The translations under genes were made by a program, and so were the position numbers. The notes beneath the pieces were generated by a model. That model saw only the letters and a program-made list of their open reading frames with translations, did no database searches and was not told where the DNA came from. Below, in pieces: positions 23,500-31,018 of a stretch of 36,953 nucleotides of DNA (position 1 is its first letter; each line of letters starts with the position of its first letter). Origin of the DNA: SXXH01 sp041165735 (lineage in GTDB: Bacteria; Planctomycetota; UBA1135; GCA-002686595); the NCBI GenBank assembly GCA_046341775.1, contig JBKDQQ010000029.1, positions 1 through 36,953 on the forward strand, in the 5' to 3' direction.

Positions 23500-24615
23500 T
23501 CAACCGTTGCGGAACTCGTAGAACCCGGCGTTGGCGAGGCGCGGCAAGGCCTCCTTGCGCACCTGGAGGCTGCGCACCGCCCACAGGTCGCGGAAGACTC
23601 GATACTTGAGCGCCGTGTGGTCGAGGTAGTCGACGCCTGCGCTGCCGCCCGTGCCGGTGCGGCGGCCGATCATGCGCTCGACCATGCGGGCGTGGCGCTG
23701 GCGGAAGATGACGAAGAGCTGCTCCAGCTCGACCAGCGCGTCGATCACCTCGCGCGGCCAGGTGAGCAGCGGCAGCTCGCGGTACGACTCGATGAAGAGG
23801 ATCGCCGCGCGGATGCGGCGTCGACGTGCGCCGCCCTCGGCCTCCGGAGGATGGAAGAAGGCGCGCACGGCGTCCTGCTCCTTGGCGTAGCGGCCGCGCA
23901 GCGCGGCGCGCTCCTCCTCGGTGTAGGCGGCGGCGCAAGCGAGCTCGCAGGTGCGCCCGCTCTCGGCCGCATGGGCCGCGAGGAACGACGCCAGGAAGGC
24001 GTCGAGCGCCGCGGGGCTCGCGGGATGCTTGTCGTCCACGCCGTCGATGGGCGTGCGGTGCAGCCAGTCCTCGACCGCCTCCTTGAGGCTGGCGCCGCCC
24101 TCGAGCTCGTGCTGCACGGCGTGCAGGGCGCTCGACTCGCCGCCGTCGTGGGCGCGCAAGGCGGCGAGATAGCCCTGCTCGCCCGAAGCGCCCAGTCCGA
24201 TGCGTTCCGACTCGGCCAGGCCCATGACGATCTCGATCTGGCGCAGTTGGGCGCTCTGGAAGCCGCTGGCGGGGAACAGCTTGTCGCGGAACGCGAGGAA
24301 CTCGCGCGTCGTCAAGGTCTCCATCACCTCCCAATGCGGCAGGCTGGCGCGGAACACGGCGGTGGCGCGCTTGAGGCTGCGCACGGCGCCGGAAAGCTCC
24401 TGCTCGGCCACGCGCGGCTGGCGGAACAGCTCGCGCGACGCGCGCAGTTCGCGCAGCACGAGCTTGAACCACAGCTCGTAGACCTGGTGCACGACGATGA
24501 AGAGGACCTCGTCGTTCTTGAGCCGCGACTCGTCGCGCTCCAGCCCGCCCTGCAGCGCGAGCAGGTCGTCGACGCGGATGTACTCCCAGTAGTTGGCCGG
24601 ACGCGGCTTGGACAT
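23500..24615 (-). CDS. kynA: Tryptophan 2,3-dioxygenase
   Basis: A 371-residue heme dioxygenase that opens the indole ring of tryptophan to N-formylkynurenine. Diagnostic features are NDEVLFIVVHQVYELWFK with distal His43 (34-51), FPASGFQSAQLRQIE (114-128) and FRQRHARMVERMIGRRTGTGGSAGVDYL, in which His308 is the proximal heme ligand and GTGG is the substrate loop. It is longer than many bacterial forms (about 280), with an insert around residues 190-265. The ATG at 24615 is preferred as it gives YWEYIRVDDLLALQ at residue 9. TACACT lies 7 nt upstream, with no Shine-Dalgarno. No formamidase, kynureninase or other pathway gene is in the window, so its use (catabolism or NAD precursor) is open. 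Confidence 0.95.
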   Translation of the reverse strand: MSKPRPANYWEYIRVDDLLALQGGLERDESRLKNDEVLFIVVHQVYELWFKLVLRELRASRELFRQPRVAEQELSGAVRSLKRATAVFRASLPHWEVMETLTTREFLAFRDKLFPASGFQSAQLRQIEIVMGLAESERIGLGASGEQGYLAALRAHDGGESSALHAVQHELEGGASLKEAVEDWLHRTPIDGVDDKHPASPAALDAFLASFLAAHAAESGRTCELACAAAYTEEERAALRGRYAKEQDAVRAFFHPPEAEGGARRRRIRAAILFIESYRELPLLTWPREVIDALVELEQLFVIFRQRHARMVERMIGRRTGTGGSAGVDYLDHTALKYRVFRDLWAVRSLQVRKEALPRLANAGFYEFRNG

Positions 24616-24622
24616 GCGCGCG

Positions 24623-24628
24623 AGTGTA
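24623..24628 (-). promoter_or_regulatory. Candidate -10 box for the tryptophan dioxygenase gene
   Basis: The minus strand reads TACACT (4 of 6 matches), then seven bases, then the ATG at 24615. No Shine-Dalgarno. The 49-bp gap shared with the divergent phosphatase-esterase gene leaves little room for leaders. Confidence 0.35.
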
Positions 24629-24664
24629 GTGATCCGCGCCCCGAATCGGCACCATGTCGGCGCC

Positions 24665-26368
24665 ATGCTGCTCATCGCCTCCACGCTGCTCGCGGCGCAA
24701 GCAGTCGCCGTCGCGCCCGTCGCGAAGATCGCGTTCGCCTCCTGCGCCGACGAACGCATGCACCCCGGACTGGCGACCTTCGTCGCCGCGGCGGCGTGGA
24801 GGCCGGACGCCGCGGCGCTGCTCGGCGACACGCCCTACATCGACTCGACCGAGCCGCTCGTGCTGGCCGAGCGGCACCGGGCGTTCCGCGAGCATCCCTC
24901 CATGGCGCTCCTGCGCGGCCGATGCACCGTGTACGCGGTGTGGGACGACCACGACTTCGGCTTGAACGACACGGACGGCAACCTGCCGGGCAAGCGGGCG
25001 GCGCGGGACGCGTTCGTGGCCGCCCATCCCGAGCAGCAGTGCGGCGACGGCGAGGAAGGCGTGTGGACCACCTTCAGGCGCGGCGAGGTCGAGGTGTGGC
25101 TGCTCGACGCGCGCTGGAACGCCAACACGGAGTCCGACGCCCGCGGCCGGCCGACGCTGCTCGGCGAAGCGCAGTGGCGCTGGCTGGAGCAAGGCCTCGC
25201 GCGCAGCGACGCGAGCTTCAAGATCCTGGGTTCCGGGATGGTGTTCAACGACGCGACGCGGCCGGGCAAGACAGACTACTGGGGCGCGTGGCCCCACGAG
25301 CGCCAACGCCTGTTCCGCATGCTGGGCGCGCGCAGGATCGAAGGAGTGGTGCTCGTGTCGGGCGACATCCACCGCAGCCGGCTGGTGCGCCACGACACGC
25401 GCGACCTGGTCGGCTACGACCTCGTGGAGTTGACCACTTCACCCGCCGCGCAAAGGGTCGGCGCCAAGGCCGACGCGCCGCACGCGGACCTCGTCTTCGA
25501 TCGCGGCGTCGAACAGGCGTGGATGTCCGTCGAGGCGACAGGCGCGGGGGACGACGCCCTGCTCGTGGCGGACTTCCGCGACGAGAAGGGCGCTTCGTTC
25601 TTCCAGACGCGCCTGTGGGCCAGGCACCTGCGAGGAGAGCCGCGCATGCAGAAGGGCTTCGTCTACCACGAATCCAAGTTCGGCGACGCCACGTGGAAGT
25701 GGGCCGCCCATGTCCCGCGCGACTGGCGGCCGGGCGGGCCGGCCTTGCTCTTCCTGCACGGCCGCGGCGAGTGCGGCGTCGACGGTCAATTGCAGCTCGC
25801 AGTGGGACTGCCTCCGGCGCTGCTGCGCGCTCCGGACGACTGGCCCTTCCTCGTCGTGTGCCCGCAGAAGCCCTCGCCCGACGAGGACTGGGAGCACTAC
25901 GAGCGCGAGACGCTGGGCATCCTCGACGAGGCCTTGGATCTCCACGGCGCCGATCCGGCGCGCGTCGCCATCACGGGACTGTCGCAAGGCGGACATGGCG
26001 CGTGGGAACTGGCGCGGCGCCATCCGGCGCGCTTCCGCGCGGTCGCGCCGCTGTGCGGCTATCCGGCGGCGCCGGCGCGCGGTTGGCGCGCGTTCGACGC
26101 GCGCCGCGACTTCGGGCTCGAGCACCAAGCGCCGGCCGCGGGCCCCATCGCCGACGCGCTGCGCGCGACTCCCGTGTGGGCCTTCCACGGCGAAGCGGAC
26201 ACCGCCGTGCCCGCGAACCTGACCAGCGTGGTGGTCGAGGCGCTACGCGCGCGCGGAGCCGAGCCGCGCGTGTCGCTCTACCCCGGCACGGGACACGACT
26301 GCTGGACGCGCGCCTACGCGGACCCGGGATTGGCGCGCTTCCTGCGCGAGAGTTGCGCCGCGCGCTGA
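24665..26368 (+). CDS. PhoD-like phosphatase fused to an alpha/beta-hydrolase
   Basis: One unbroken frame of 567 residues with two enzymes. Residues 1-20 look like a signal peptide (LLIASTLLAAQAVAV). Residues 20-325 are a PhoD-like metallophosphatase: ASCADER (25-31), GDTPYI (54-59), WDDHDFG (93-99) and VSGDIHRSRL (231-240). Residues 328-567 are an esterase of the PHB-depolymerase/dienelactone-hydrolase type: LLFLHGRGECG (361-371), nucleophile GLSQG with Ser440, Asp512 (HGEAD) and His544 (GTGHD). The second half starts exactly at Met328 (MQKGFVYHE), with AGGAG 8 nt upstream, so it may also be made alone by internal initiation. Without a second signal peptide, that form would stay in the cytoplasm. 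The start at 24665 is chosen for the signal peptide. Substrates unknown. Confidence 0.85.
   Translation: MLLIASTLLAAQAVAVAPVAKIAFASCADERMHPGLATFVAAAAWRPDAAALLGDTPYIDSTEPLVLAERHRAFREHPSMALLRGRCTVYAVWDDHDFGLNDTDGNLPGKRAARDAFVAAHPEQQCGDGEEGVWTTFRRGEVEVWLLDARWNANTESDARGRPTLLGEAQWRWLEQGLARSDASFKILGSGMVFNDATRPGKTDYWGAWPHERQRLFRMLGARRIEGVVLVSGDIHRSRLVRHDTRDLVGYDLVELTTSPAAQRVGAKADAPHADLVFDRGVEQAWMSVEATGAGDDALLVADFRDEKGASFFQTRLWARHLRGEPRMQKGFVYHESKFGDATWKWAAHVPRDWRPGGPALLFLHGRGECGVDGQLQLAVGLPPALLRAPDDWPFLVVCPQKPSPDEDWEHYERETLGILDEALDLHGADPARVAITGLSQGGHGAWELARRHPARFRAVAPLCGYPAAPARGWRAFDARRDFGLEHQAPAAGPIADALRATPVWAFHGEADTAVPANLTSVVVEALRARGAEPRVSLYPGTGHDCWTRAYADPGLARFLRESCAAR
25633..25648 (+). promoter_or_regulatory. 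Internal ribosome binding site at the fusion junction
   Basis: AGGAG (25633-25637) is followed after 8 nt by an in-frame ATG (25646-25648), the first codon of the esterase half. This is as good as the Shine-Dalgarno of most operon genes here. It could produce a separate esterase of 240 residues, or be a relic from when the two halves were separate genes. Confidence 0.4.
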
Positions 26369-26378
26369 GCGCGACGCC

Positions 26379-26750
26379 TCAAGCGCGCTCGGCCGCGAGT
26401 CCGCGCGCGGCCCACGCGAGGAGCAACCACCCCGCGATCAGCAGCACGCCGCCGATGGGCGTGATCGCGCCGAACCAGCGCGGAGCACCGAGCGCCATGG
26501 CGTACAGCGTGCCGCTGAAGACGAGCACGCCCAGCGCGAGGCACCACGCGGCGGCCCGCGACGCGCGCGCCGACGGCAGGAAGCCGACGACGAATAGGCC
26601 CGTCGTCGACCAGAAGTGGTAGTCGACGGCGGTGCTCCACCACTCCATCTGCCGCTCGTCGAAGCGCTCCTTCAAGCCGTGCGCCCCGAAGGCGCCCGCG
26701 ACCACGGCCATGGCCGCGAACAAAGCGCCGAGGGCGATCCACTTGCGCAT
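26379..26750 (-). CDS. DUF423 family membrane protein (YgdD-like)
   Basis: A 123-residue membrane protein with four likely spans. The DUF423 signature is clear: LGALFAAMAVVAGAFGAHGLK at 7-27, then AVDYHFWSTTGLFVVG (41-56), FSGTLYAMAL and ITPIGGVLLIAGWLLLA. Function of the family is unknown. AGG lies about 7 nt before the ATG at 26750, and the preceding gene ends 2 bp upstream. It is the last gene of a four-gene minus-strand unit and ends 10 bp from the convergent phosphatase-esterase gene. Confidence 0.92.
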   Translation of the reverse strand: MRKWIALGALFAAMAVVAGAFGAHGLKERFDERQMEWWSTAVDYHFWSTTGLFVVGFLPSARASRAAAWCLALGVLVFSGTLYAMALGAPRWFGAITPIGGVLLIAGWLLLAWAARGLAAERA

Positions 26751-26752
26751 GG

Positions 26753-27646
26753 TCACGCCTTTTCCTCCGATCGCGCCGGCTCCAATGCGAGCCATGCCTG
26801 CACTTCGGGCTCGCGCGTGGCGAGTCGGGCTTGTTCGAGCGCGCGCGCGCGTTCGCGCACGAGCTCTTCCAGTCGGCGCGCCAACTTGCGCTGCGGCAAG
26901 CCGTGCAAGCCGAGCGCGGCCCACTCCCGCTCCGGCACCAGGGCCTCGACGGAGCGGGCCAATGGCGGCGGCAGCGTGCACAACAAGGCGTCGATGCGAT
27001 CGTCCTCGTGCTCGCGCGCGCCATGCGCGCACAGCGCCGTCGCGGCCACGCCGCAGGCGAAGCCGACGACGAGCAGCAAGGCCACGAGGCCGTAGTGCAG
27101 GCCGGCGGGCGGCAAGCCCAGCTCGTCCGCGGTGAACATGCCGAGCTCCACCGCGCCCAACGGCTCGAGCGCCGCGAACGGCAACGACGAGATGATCGGC
27201 ACCGGCACGCTCGCCACCTGCCACCGGCCCTCCGAGCCTTGGTGCAGGATCCACAGCTTGAACGCGAGCGCCCCGACCAACGCGGCGAAGGCCGCGCCGC
27301 CGAAGCCCAACCACGCGCCCGTGGCCTCGCGCCGCGCCAGCAAGGCGAGCAGCAGCAGCAGTTCGGCGAAGAGCCACGCCCCGCCGGGAGCGAGCACCAG
27401 CGCCACGAGGAACGCTTGCGCGGAGAACCAACCGAGTCGAGCGAGCGCGCCCGCGGCGTCCTGCGGCAAGCCAAGCGAGCCCGTGCCGCGAGCGAGGCTC
27501 GCCACCAGGGCCACGACGACCCCCGCCGCCAAGGACGCGTGGCCGGTGCCGGCGAAAGCGAGGTCGGGATCGATCCACGCGGCGCCGCAGACGCCGCAAG
27601 CGCCGGCGAGCAGCACGCCCAAGGAGATGGAGTCCTTGGCGCTCAC
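26753..27646 (-). CDS. Polytopic membrane protein with C-terminal coiled coil
   Basis: A 297-residue protein of unknown family. Residues 5-205 hold about six or seven hydrophobic segments (SISLGVLLAGACGVC, LAAGVVVALVASLA, FLVALVLAPGG, ELLLLLALLA, FAALVGALAFKLWI, LVALLLVVGFACGVAA). After residue 215 the protein is charged and helical, with a likely coiled coil (RKLARRLEELVRERARALEQ, about 255-274) and a cytoplasmic tail. The GTG at 27646 is chosen: it has GGGGAG 8 nt upstream and overlaps the stop of the upstream gene as GTGA. It is cotranscribed with the neighbours and probably forms a complex with the preceding single-span protein; that is inference only. Confidence 0.75.
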   Translation of the reverse strand: MSAKDSISLGVLLAGACGVCGAAWIDPDLAFAGTGHASLAAGVVVALVASLARGTGSLGLPQDAAGALARLGWFSAQAFLVALVLAPGGAWLFAELLLLLALLARREATGAWLGFGGAAFAALVGALAFKLWILHQGSEGRWQVASVPVPIISSLPFAALEPLGAVELGMFTADELGLPPAGLHYGLVALLLVVGFACGVAATALCAHGAREHEDDRIDALLCTLPPPLARSVEALVPEREWAALGLHGLPQRKLARRLEELVRERARALEQARLATREPEVQAWLALEPARSEEKA

Positions 27647-28446
27647 TGTCCGCACTCCCCGTCGAGGTCCGGCACGAGCCGCCGCGAAGCCGCGTCGAGC
27701 GCCTGCAAGGCGCCCGCGCGCTGCAGGAGCGCCGCGTGGGCGAGGGGTTGGCGCGCCGCGAGCGAGGCCGCCAAGCGCGTGCGCCGTTCGGCGCGCGGCG
27801 CGAACCACGCCTCGAGGCGCGCTTCGGCGCGCGCCGCGACCGCCTTGTCGGCGAACGCGAGCGGCGCCTGCTCGCTCTCGCGCATCAAGCGCGCCCACAC
27901 CAGCACCGCGGCGATGCTCGCCTCGGCGAGGAGCGGCCTGTCGGCGCCCAACTCGGCCCGCAGCCCGATCCACGACTCGAACTGCGCGGCGAGCTTCTCG
28001 GCATCGAGGCCCCGCGACGCTCCGATGCCGTCCGGCTCCCACTCCAGCCTGCGCGCCAGCGCGACGAGCAGGCCCAGCGCCCCGAGCGCCTCGGGATCCG
28101 TGCCGGTCGTGAACTGCGCCACGTCGCGCGCGAAGAGCTGGCCCGCCTCTCCATCCAGCCACCGCGAAGCGCGCGGGCAATCGACGGGCAAGCGGCTCCA
28201 CGCGGCCAGGTAGGCGTCGGCCCTTTGGGGCGGCATCAACGCCGCGAGTTCGGCCGCGCGCGACTGCGCCGAGGGCCCGATCATCTGCAGCGGTTGCTGG
28301 AACTCCCGCGCGCCTTCGCCCGCCAGTTCCGGCGCGCTCCAGCGCGGAGCGGGCAAGGAACGCAGCCAAATCGCGGCCCCGAACAGCGCGAAGCCGCCCG
28401 CCATCGCCACCTTCGCCCACGGCCTCGCAGCGCGCGCAGCTTCCAT
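27643..28446 (-). CDS. Single-span membrane protein, helical, unknown function
   Basis: A 267-residue protein. Residues 12-28 form one hydrophobic segment (VAMAGGFALFGAAIWL), probably an N-terminal membrane anchor; the rest is Ala/Leu/Arg-rich and almost all helical, with no domain I recognise. The many short Ala/Leu-Arg helices (LLVALARRLEWEPDG, IAAVLVWARLMRES, ASLAARQPLAHAALLQ) suggest a repeat-like solenoid. Of two in-frame ATGs 12 bp apart, 28446 is chosen because GGAGGG lies 4-5 nt upstream, whereas 28458 has none. It follows the S9 peptidase by about 50 bp and overlaps the next gene by 4 bp, so the unit is cotranscribed. Confidence 0.7.
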   Translation of the reverse strand: MEAARAARPWAKVAMAGGFALFGAAIWLRSLPAPRWSAPELAGEGAREFQQPLQMIGPSAQSRAAELAALMPPQRADAYLAAWSRLPVDCPRASRWLDGEAGQLFARDVAQFTTGTDPEALGALGLLVALARRLEWEPDGIGASRGLDAEKLAAQFESWIGLRAELGADRPLLAEASIAAVLVWARLMRESEQAPLAFADKAVAARAEARLEAWFAPRAERRTRLAASLAARQPLAHAALLQRAGALQALDAASRRLVPDLDGECGQ

Positions 28447-28499
28447 GCGTCCCTCCATGCTACGGGCGCGGAGCGGCCTTTCCAGCGCGACCGGCGCGC

Positions 28500-30896
28500 T
28501 CAACGGCCGCGCGGCGCGGCCTGCTTCACGTGCCGGTCCAGCCAGTCGAACATCTCGGCCAGTGTGTGCAGCACGGCCTCGCGCGAGCGGTAGCCGTGCG
28601 ACTCGTGCGGCAGCATGACGAGTCGCGCCTTGCCGCCGTTGCCCTGGATCGCCTGGTACATGCGCTCCGACTGGATCGGGAAGGTGCCCATGTTGTCGTC
28701 CTCGGCGCCGTGAACGAGCAGCAGCGGCTCGTTGATCTTCTCCGCCGCGAGGAAGGGCGAGAGCTTGAGGTAGCTCTGCGGCGCCTCCCAGATCGTGCGC
28801 CGCTCGCTCTGGAATCCGAAGGGCGTCAAGGTGCGGTTGTAGGCGCCGCTGCGAGCGATGCCCGCGCGGAACAGGTCGCAATGCGCCAAGAGGTTCGCCG
28901 TCATGAAGGCGCCGTAGCTGTGCCCGCCCACCGCGACGCGATCGCGATCGGCCACGCCCAGCTCGACGGCGTGGTCGATCGCCGCCTGAGCCGCCGCCAC
29001 GATCTGCTCGAGGAAGGTGTCGTTCATCGTCTCGGGGTCGCCGACGATGGGCATCGTGGCGTTGTCGAGCACCGCCCAGCCCTGCGTGGCGAGGAACAAG
29101 TGGCTCGCGCCGCGCACGCGCACGAAGCGGTTGGGGTTGGCGGTGACCTGGCCGGCCGTGGCGGCGTCGTTGTACTCGAGCGGGTAGGCCCACACGAACA
29201 AGGGCAGACGCTCGCCCTCGCGGTGCCCGGCGGGCAGGTACAGGGTGGCGGACAGGTCGACGCCGTCGGCGCGCTTGTACTTGACGAGGCGCTGCGACAC
29301 GCCGCGCATCTCGGGCGCCGGATCGGGGTGCCGGGACAACGCACGCAAGGAGCCTTGCTCGAGGTCGCGCAACTGGTAGTTCGGCGGCGTCGTCGGCGAT
29401 TCGCGCAGCGTCACGACGCGCGGCTTGGCTTCGCCCTCCGCAGGCAGGACGGAAACCAGCGTCTCCTGCCAGCCCGCCTCGCAACGCCAGATGCGTTCGG
29501 CCTTGCCGAGCTGGGGCTGCACGCGGTCGATGAACGGGAAGGAGCCCTCGGGGGTCGCGCCGGCACCCTGGCGGTAGTACCACGGACCGTCCTGGCGCAG
29601 GACGCGCGAGCCGCGGCTGTTCGTGCGCATGACGAACGCGCCCGGATCGTTGTAGCGGTCGTTGACGTTGCGGTCCTCGACGATGGTCATGCCCATGTCG
29701 GGCAGGGCGAGCAGCGTCGAGCGCCGCCAGCGCTTGTCGCGGTCGTACTCGCGGAACACGAGGTGCACGCCGTCGTCGGCCCAGGAGAGCCCTTGCGAGC
29801 GCTCCTCGAGCGAGATGCGCGTGTCGGGCTTGCCGACGAAGGGCGCGGGCAGCGACTTCCAATGGTCGCGCACGGGCGCGCCGCGGCGCGGATCGCCGCC
29901 GTCCTGCGCCTCGACCCACCACAGGATCGCGTCCGCGCCAGGCTGCCACTGGTGGTCCCGCGGCGCCTTGCGCACGCCCTCGGGCGGGATGTCGTCGCCC
30001 ATCGGCACGTCGGCGGCGAGCGCCGCGAAGGACCCGTCGGCGCGCAGCACCTCCACGCGTTGCGGAAAGAGGCTCCACGGCAGGACGTAGCTGAACGGCT
30101 TGACGAGCCTCGTCGCGAGGATCCATTGGCCGTCGGGCGAGGGCGCGACCTCCGTCCACAGGGCGGGTTGTCCAAGGAATTTGACAGTCCCGTCGAGCTG
30201 CACCTCGGCCAGCCGGGCCATGGCGTAGTGCTCGAAGAGCTGCTCGTCGCGCGGACCGGACAGCAGGTCCTGGTAGGTGCGCAAGGCCGTCTTCTTGCCG
30301 CTCGACTCCTGCACGGAAGGCCCGCTCGGCACCCCGTCGGCCCGCGGCGTCGTCGTGGACCCTTCGGGCACGAGCTTGACGAGCAGCTTCGAGCTGCCGC
30401 TCCACCACGCGAACGAGGCGCCGAGGCAACCTTGCAGGGGACCCGCGAGGCGGGCGAGGCGCGCCGCTTCGACGTCGAGCAGCCACAAGTCCACGCGGTC
30501 GGAGAGCACCAGCGACACGGCCGCGCGGCGCGAGTCGGGCGACCACGCGATCGCGCCCACGGTGGCGCCGGCGGGCAGCTCGATGCGCCGCGCCTCGTCC
30601 GATTCGAGGGTGCGGAGGGAGAGCCCGGTCGTCCCGCCGACCTCCTGCGGCGCGTGGCGCGCGGTGTCGATGCGCACGCCCGCGAGTCCGAGCCACGGCC
30701 GCGCCAACTCGGCGATCGCCGGCATCGCCTGCTTCTCCAGCACGAGGATGTGCCGACCATCCGGCGCGACCTCGTACTGCGGCGGCGGCGCGGCGTCGAG
30801 CATGCGCACGACGGGCGCGGGCGGCTCCTTCCAACCACCGGCGTTGGGGACTGGAGCTTGCAGCAGCGACGCGACGAGGAGGAGGGCGAGCGACAT
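28500..30896 (-). CDS. S9 family peptidase (glutamyl endopeptidase/S9D-like)
   Basis: A 798-residue prolyl-oligopeptidase-type serine peptidase. The N-terminus (LALLLVASLLQAPVPNA) is a likely signal peptide, so the enzyme acts outside the cytoplasm. Residues about 30-540 are the beta-propeller (LVLEKQAMPAIAELARPWLGLAG, IAWSPDSRRAAVS and other blades); the rest is the hydrolase domain with GGHSYGAF (Ser660), HGAEDDN (Asp733 or 734) and PHESHGYRSRE (His767). Strings such as IARSGAYNRTLTPFGFQ and FPIQSERMYQAI match S9D glutamyl endopeptidase-like enzymes. TAGGAT lies 10 nt before the ATG and also contains a possible AGGA. It leads a four-gene unit with two membrane-associated proteins and DUF423; the substrate is unknown. 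Confidence 0.93.
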   Translation of the reverse strand: MSLALLLVASLLQAPVPNAGGWKEPPAPVVRMLDAAPPPQYEVAPDGRHILVLEKQAMPAIAELARPWLGLAGVRIDTARHAPQEVGGTTGLSLRTLESDEARRIELPAGATVGAIAWSPDSRRAAVSLVLSDRVDLWLLDVEAARLARLAGPLQGCLGASFAWWSGSSKLLVKLVPEGSTTTPRADGVPSGPSVQESSGKKTALRTYQDLLSGPRDEQLFEHYAMARLAEVQLDGTVKFLGQPALWTEVAPSPDGQWILATRLVKPFSYVLPWSLFPQRVEVLRADGSFAALAADVPMGDDIPPEGVRKAPRDHQWQPGADAILWWVEAQDGGDPRRGAPVRDHWKSLPAPFVGKPDTRISLEERSQGLSWADDGVHLVFREYDRDKRWRRSTLLALPDMGMTIVEDRNVNDRYNDPGAFVMRTNSRGSRVLRQDGPWYYRQGAGATPEGSFPFIDRVQPQLGKAERIWRCEAGWQETLVSVLPAEGEAKPRVVTLRESPTTPPNYQLRDLEQGSLRALSRHPDPAPEMRGVSQRLVKYKRADGVDLSATLYLPAGHREGERLPLFVWAYPLEYNDAATAGQVTANPNRFVRVRGASHLFLATQGWAVLDNATMPIVGDPETMNDTFLEQIVAAAQAAIDHAVELGVADRDRVAVGGHSYGAFMTANLLAHCDLFRAGIARSGAYNRTLTPFGFQSERRTIWEAPQSYLKLSPFLAAEKINEPLLLVHGAEDDNMGTFPIQSERMYQAIQGNGGKARLVMLPHESHGYRSREAVLHTLAEMFDWLDRHVKQAAPRGR

Positions 30897-30906
30897 GGAG
30901 CGTCGA

Positions 30907-30936
30907 ATCCTACGCTCGACGCCACCTCGCGGTCAG
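30907..30936 (-). promoter_or_regulatory. Candidate promoter for the S9 peptidase unit
   Basis: On the minus strand CTGACC (30931-30936; 4 of 6) and TAGGAT (30907-30912; 4 of 6) are 18 nt apart, the latter ending 10 nt before the ATG at 30896. The AGGA inside the box is also in range of a Shine-Dalgarno, so it may be that instead. Confidence 0.35.
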
Positions 30937-30975
30937 CATCTTGCTCGACTCGAACAAGCCGCCCGCGCGATGGTC

Positions 30976-31016
30976 GGCGCCCGCGCGCCACGACGGGCGG
31001 CTGGAGCGCGGGCGCC
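30976..31016 (-). terminator. Long perfect hairpin after the beta-propeller gene
   Basis: GGCGCCCGCGC (30976-30986) and GCGCGGGCGCC (31006-31016) form a perfect 11-bp all-GC stem with a 19-nt loop, starting 2 nt beyond the stop of the propeller gene (31019). It is a likely transcription terminator or 3' end stabiliser. No U-tract follows on the minus strand. Confidence 0.5.
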
Positions 31017-31018
31017 CG

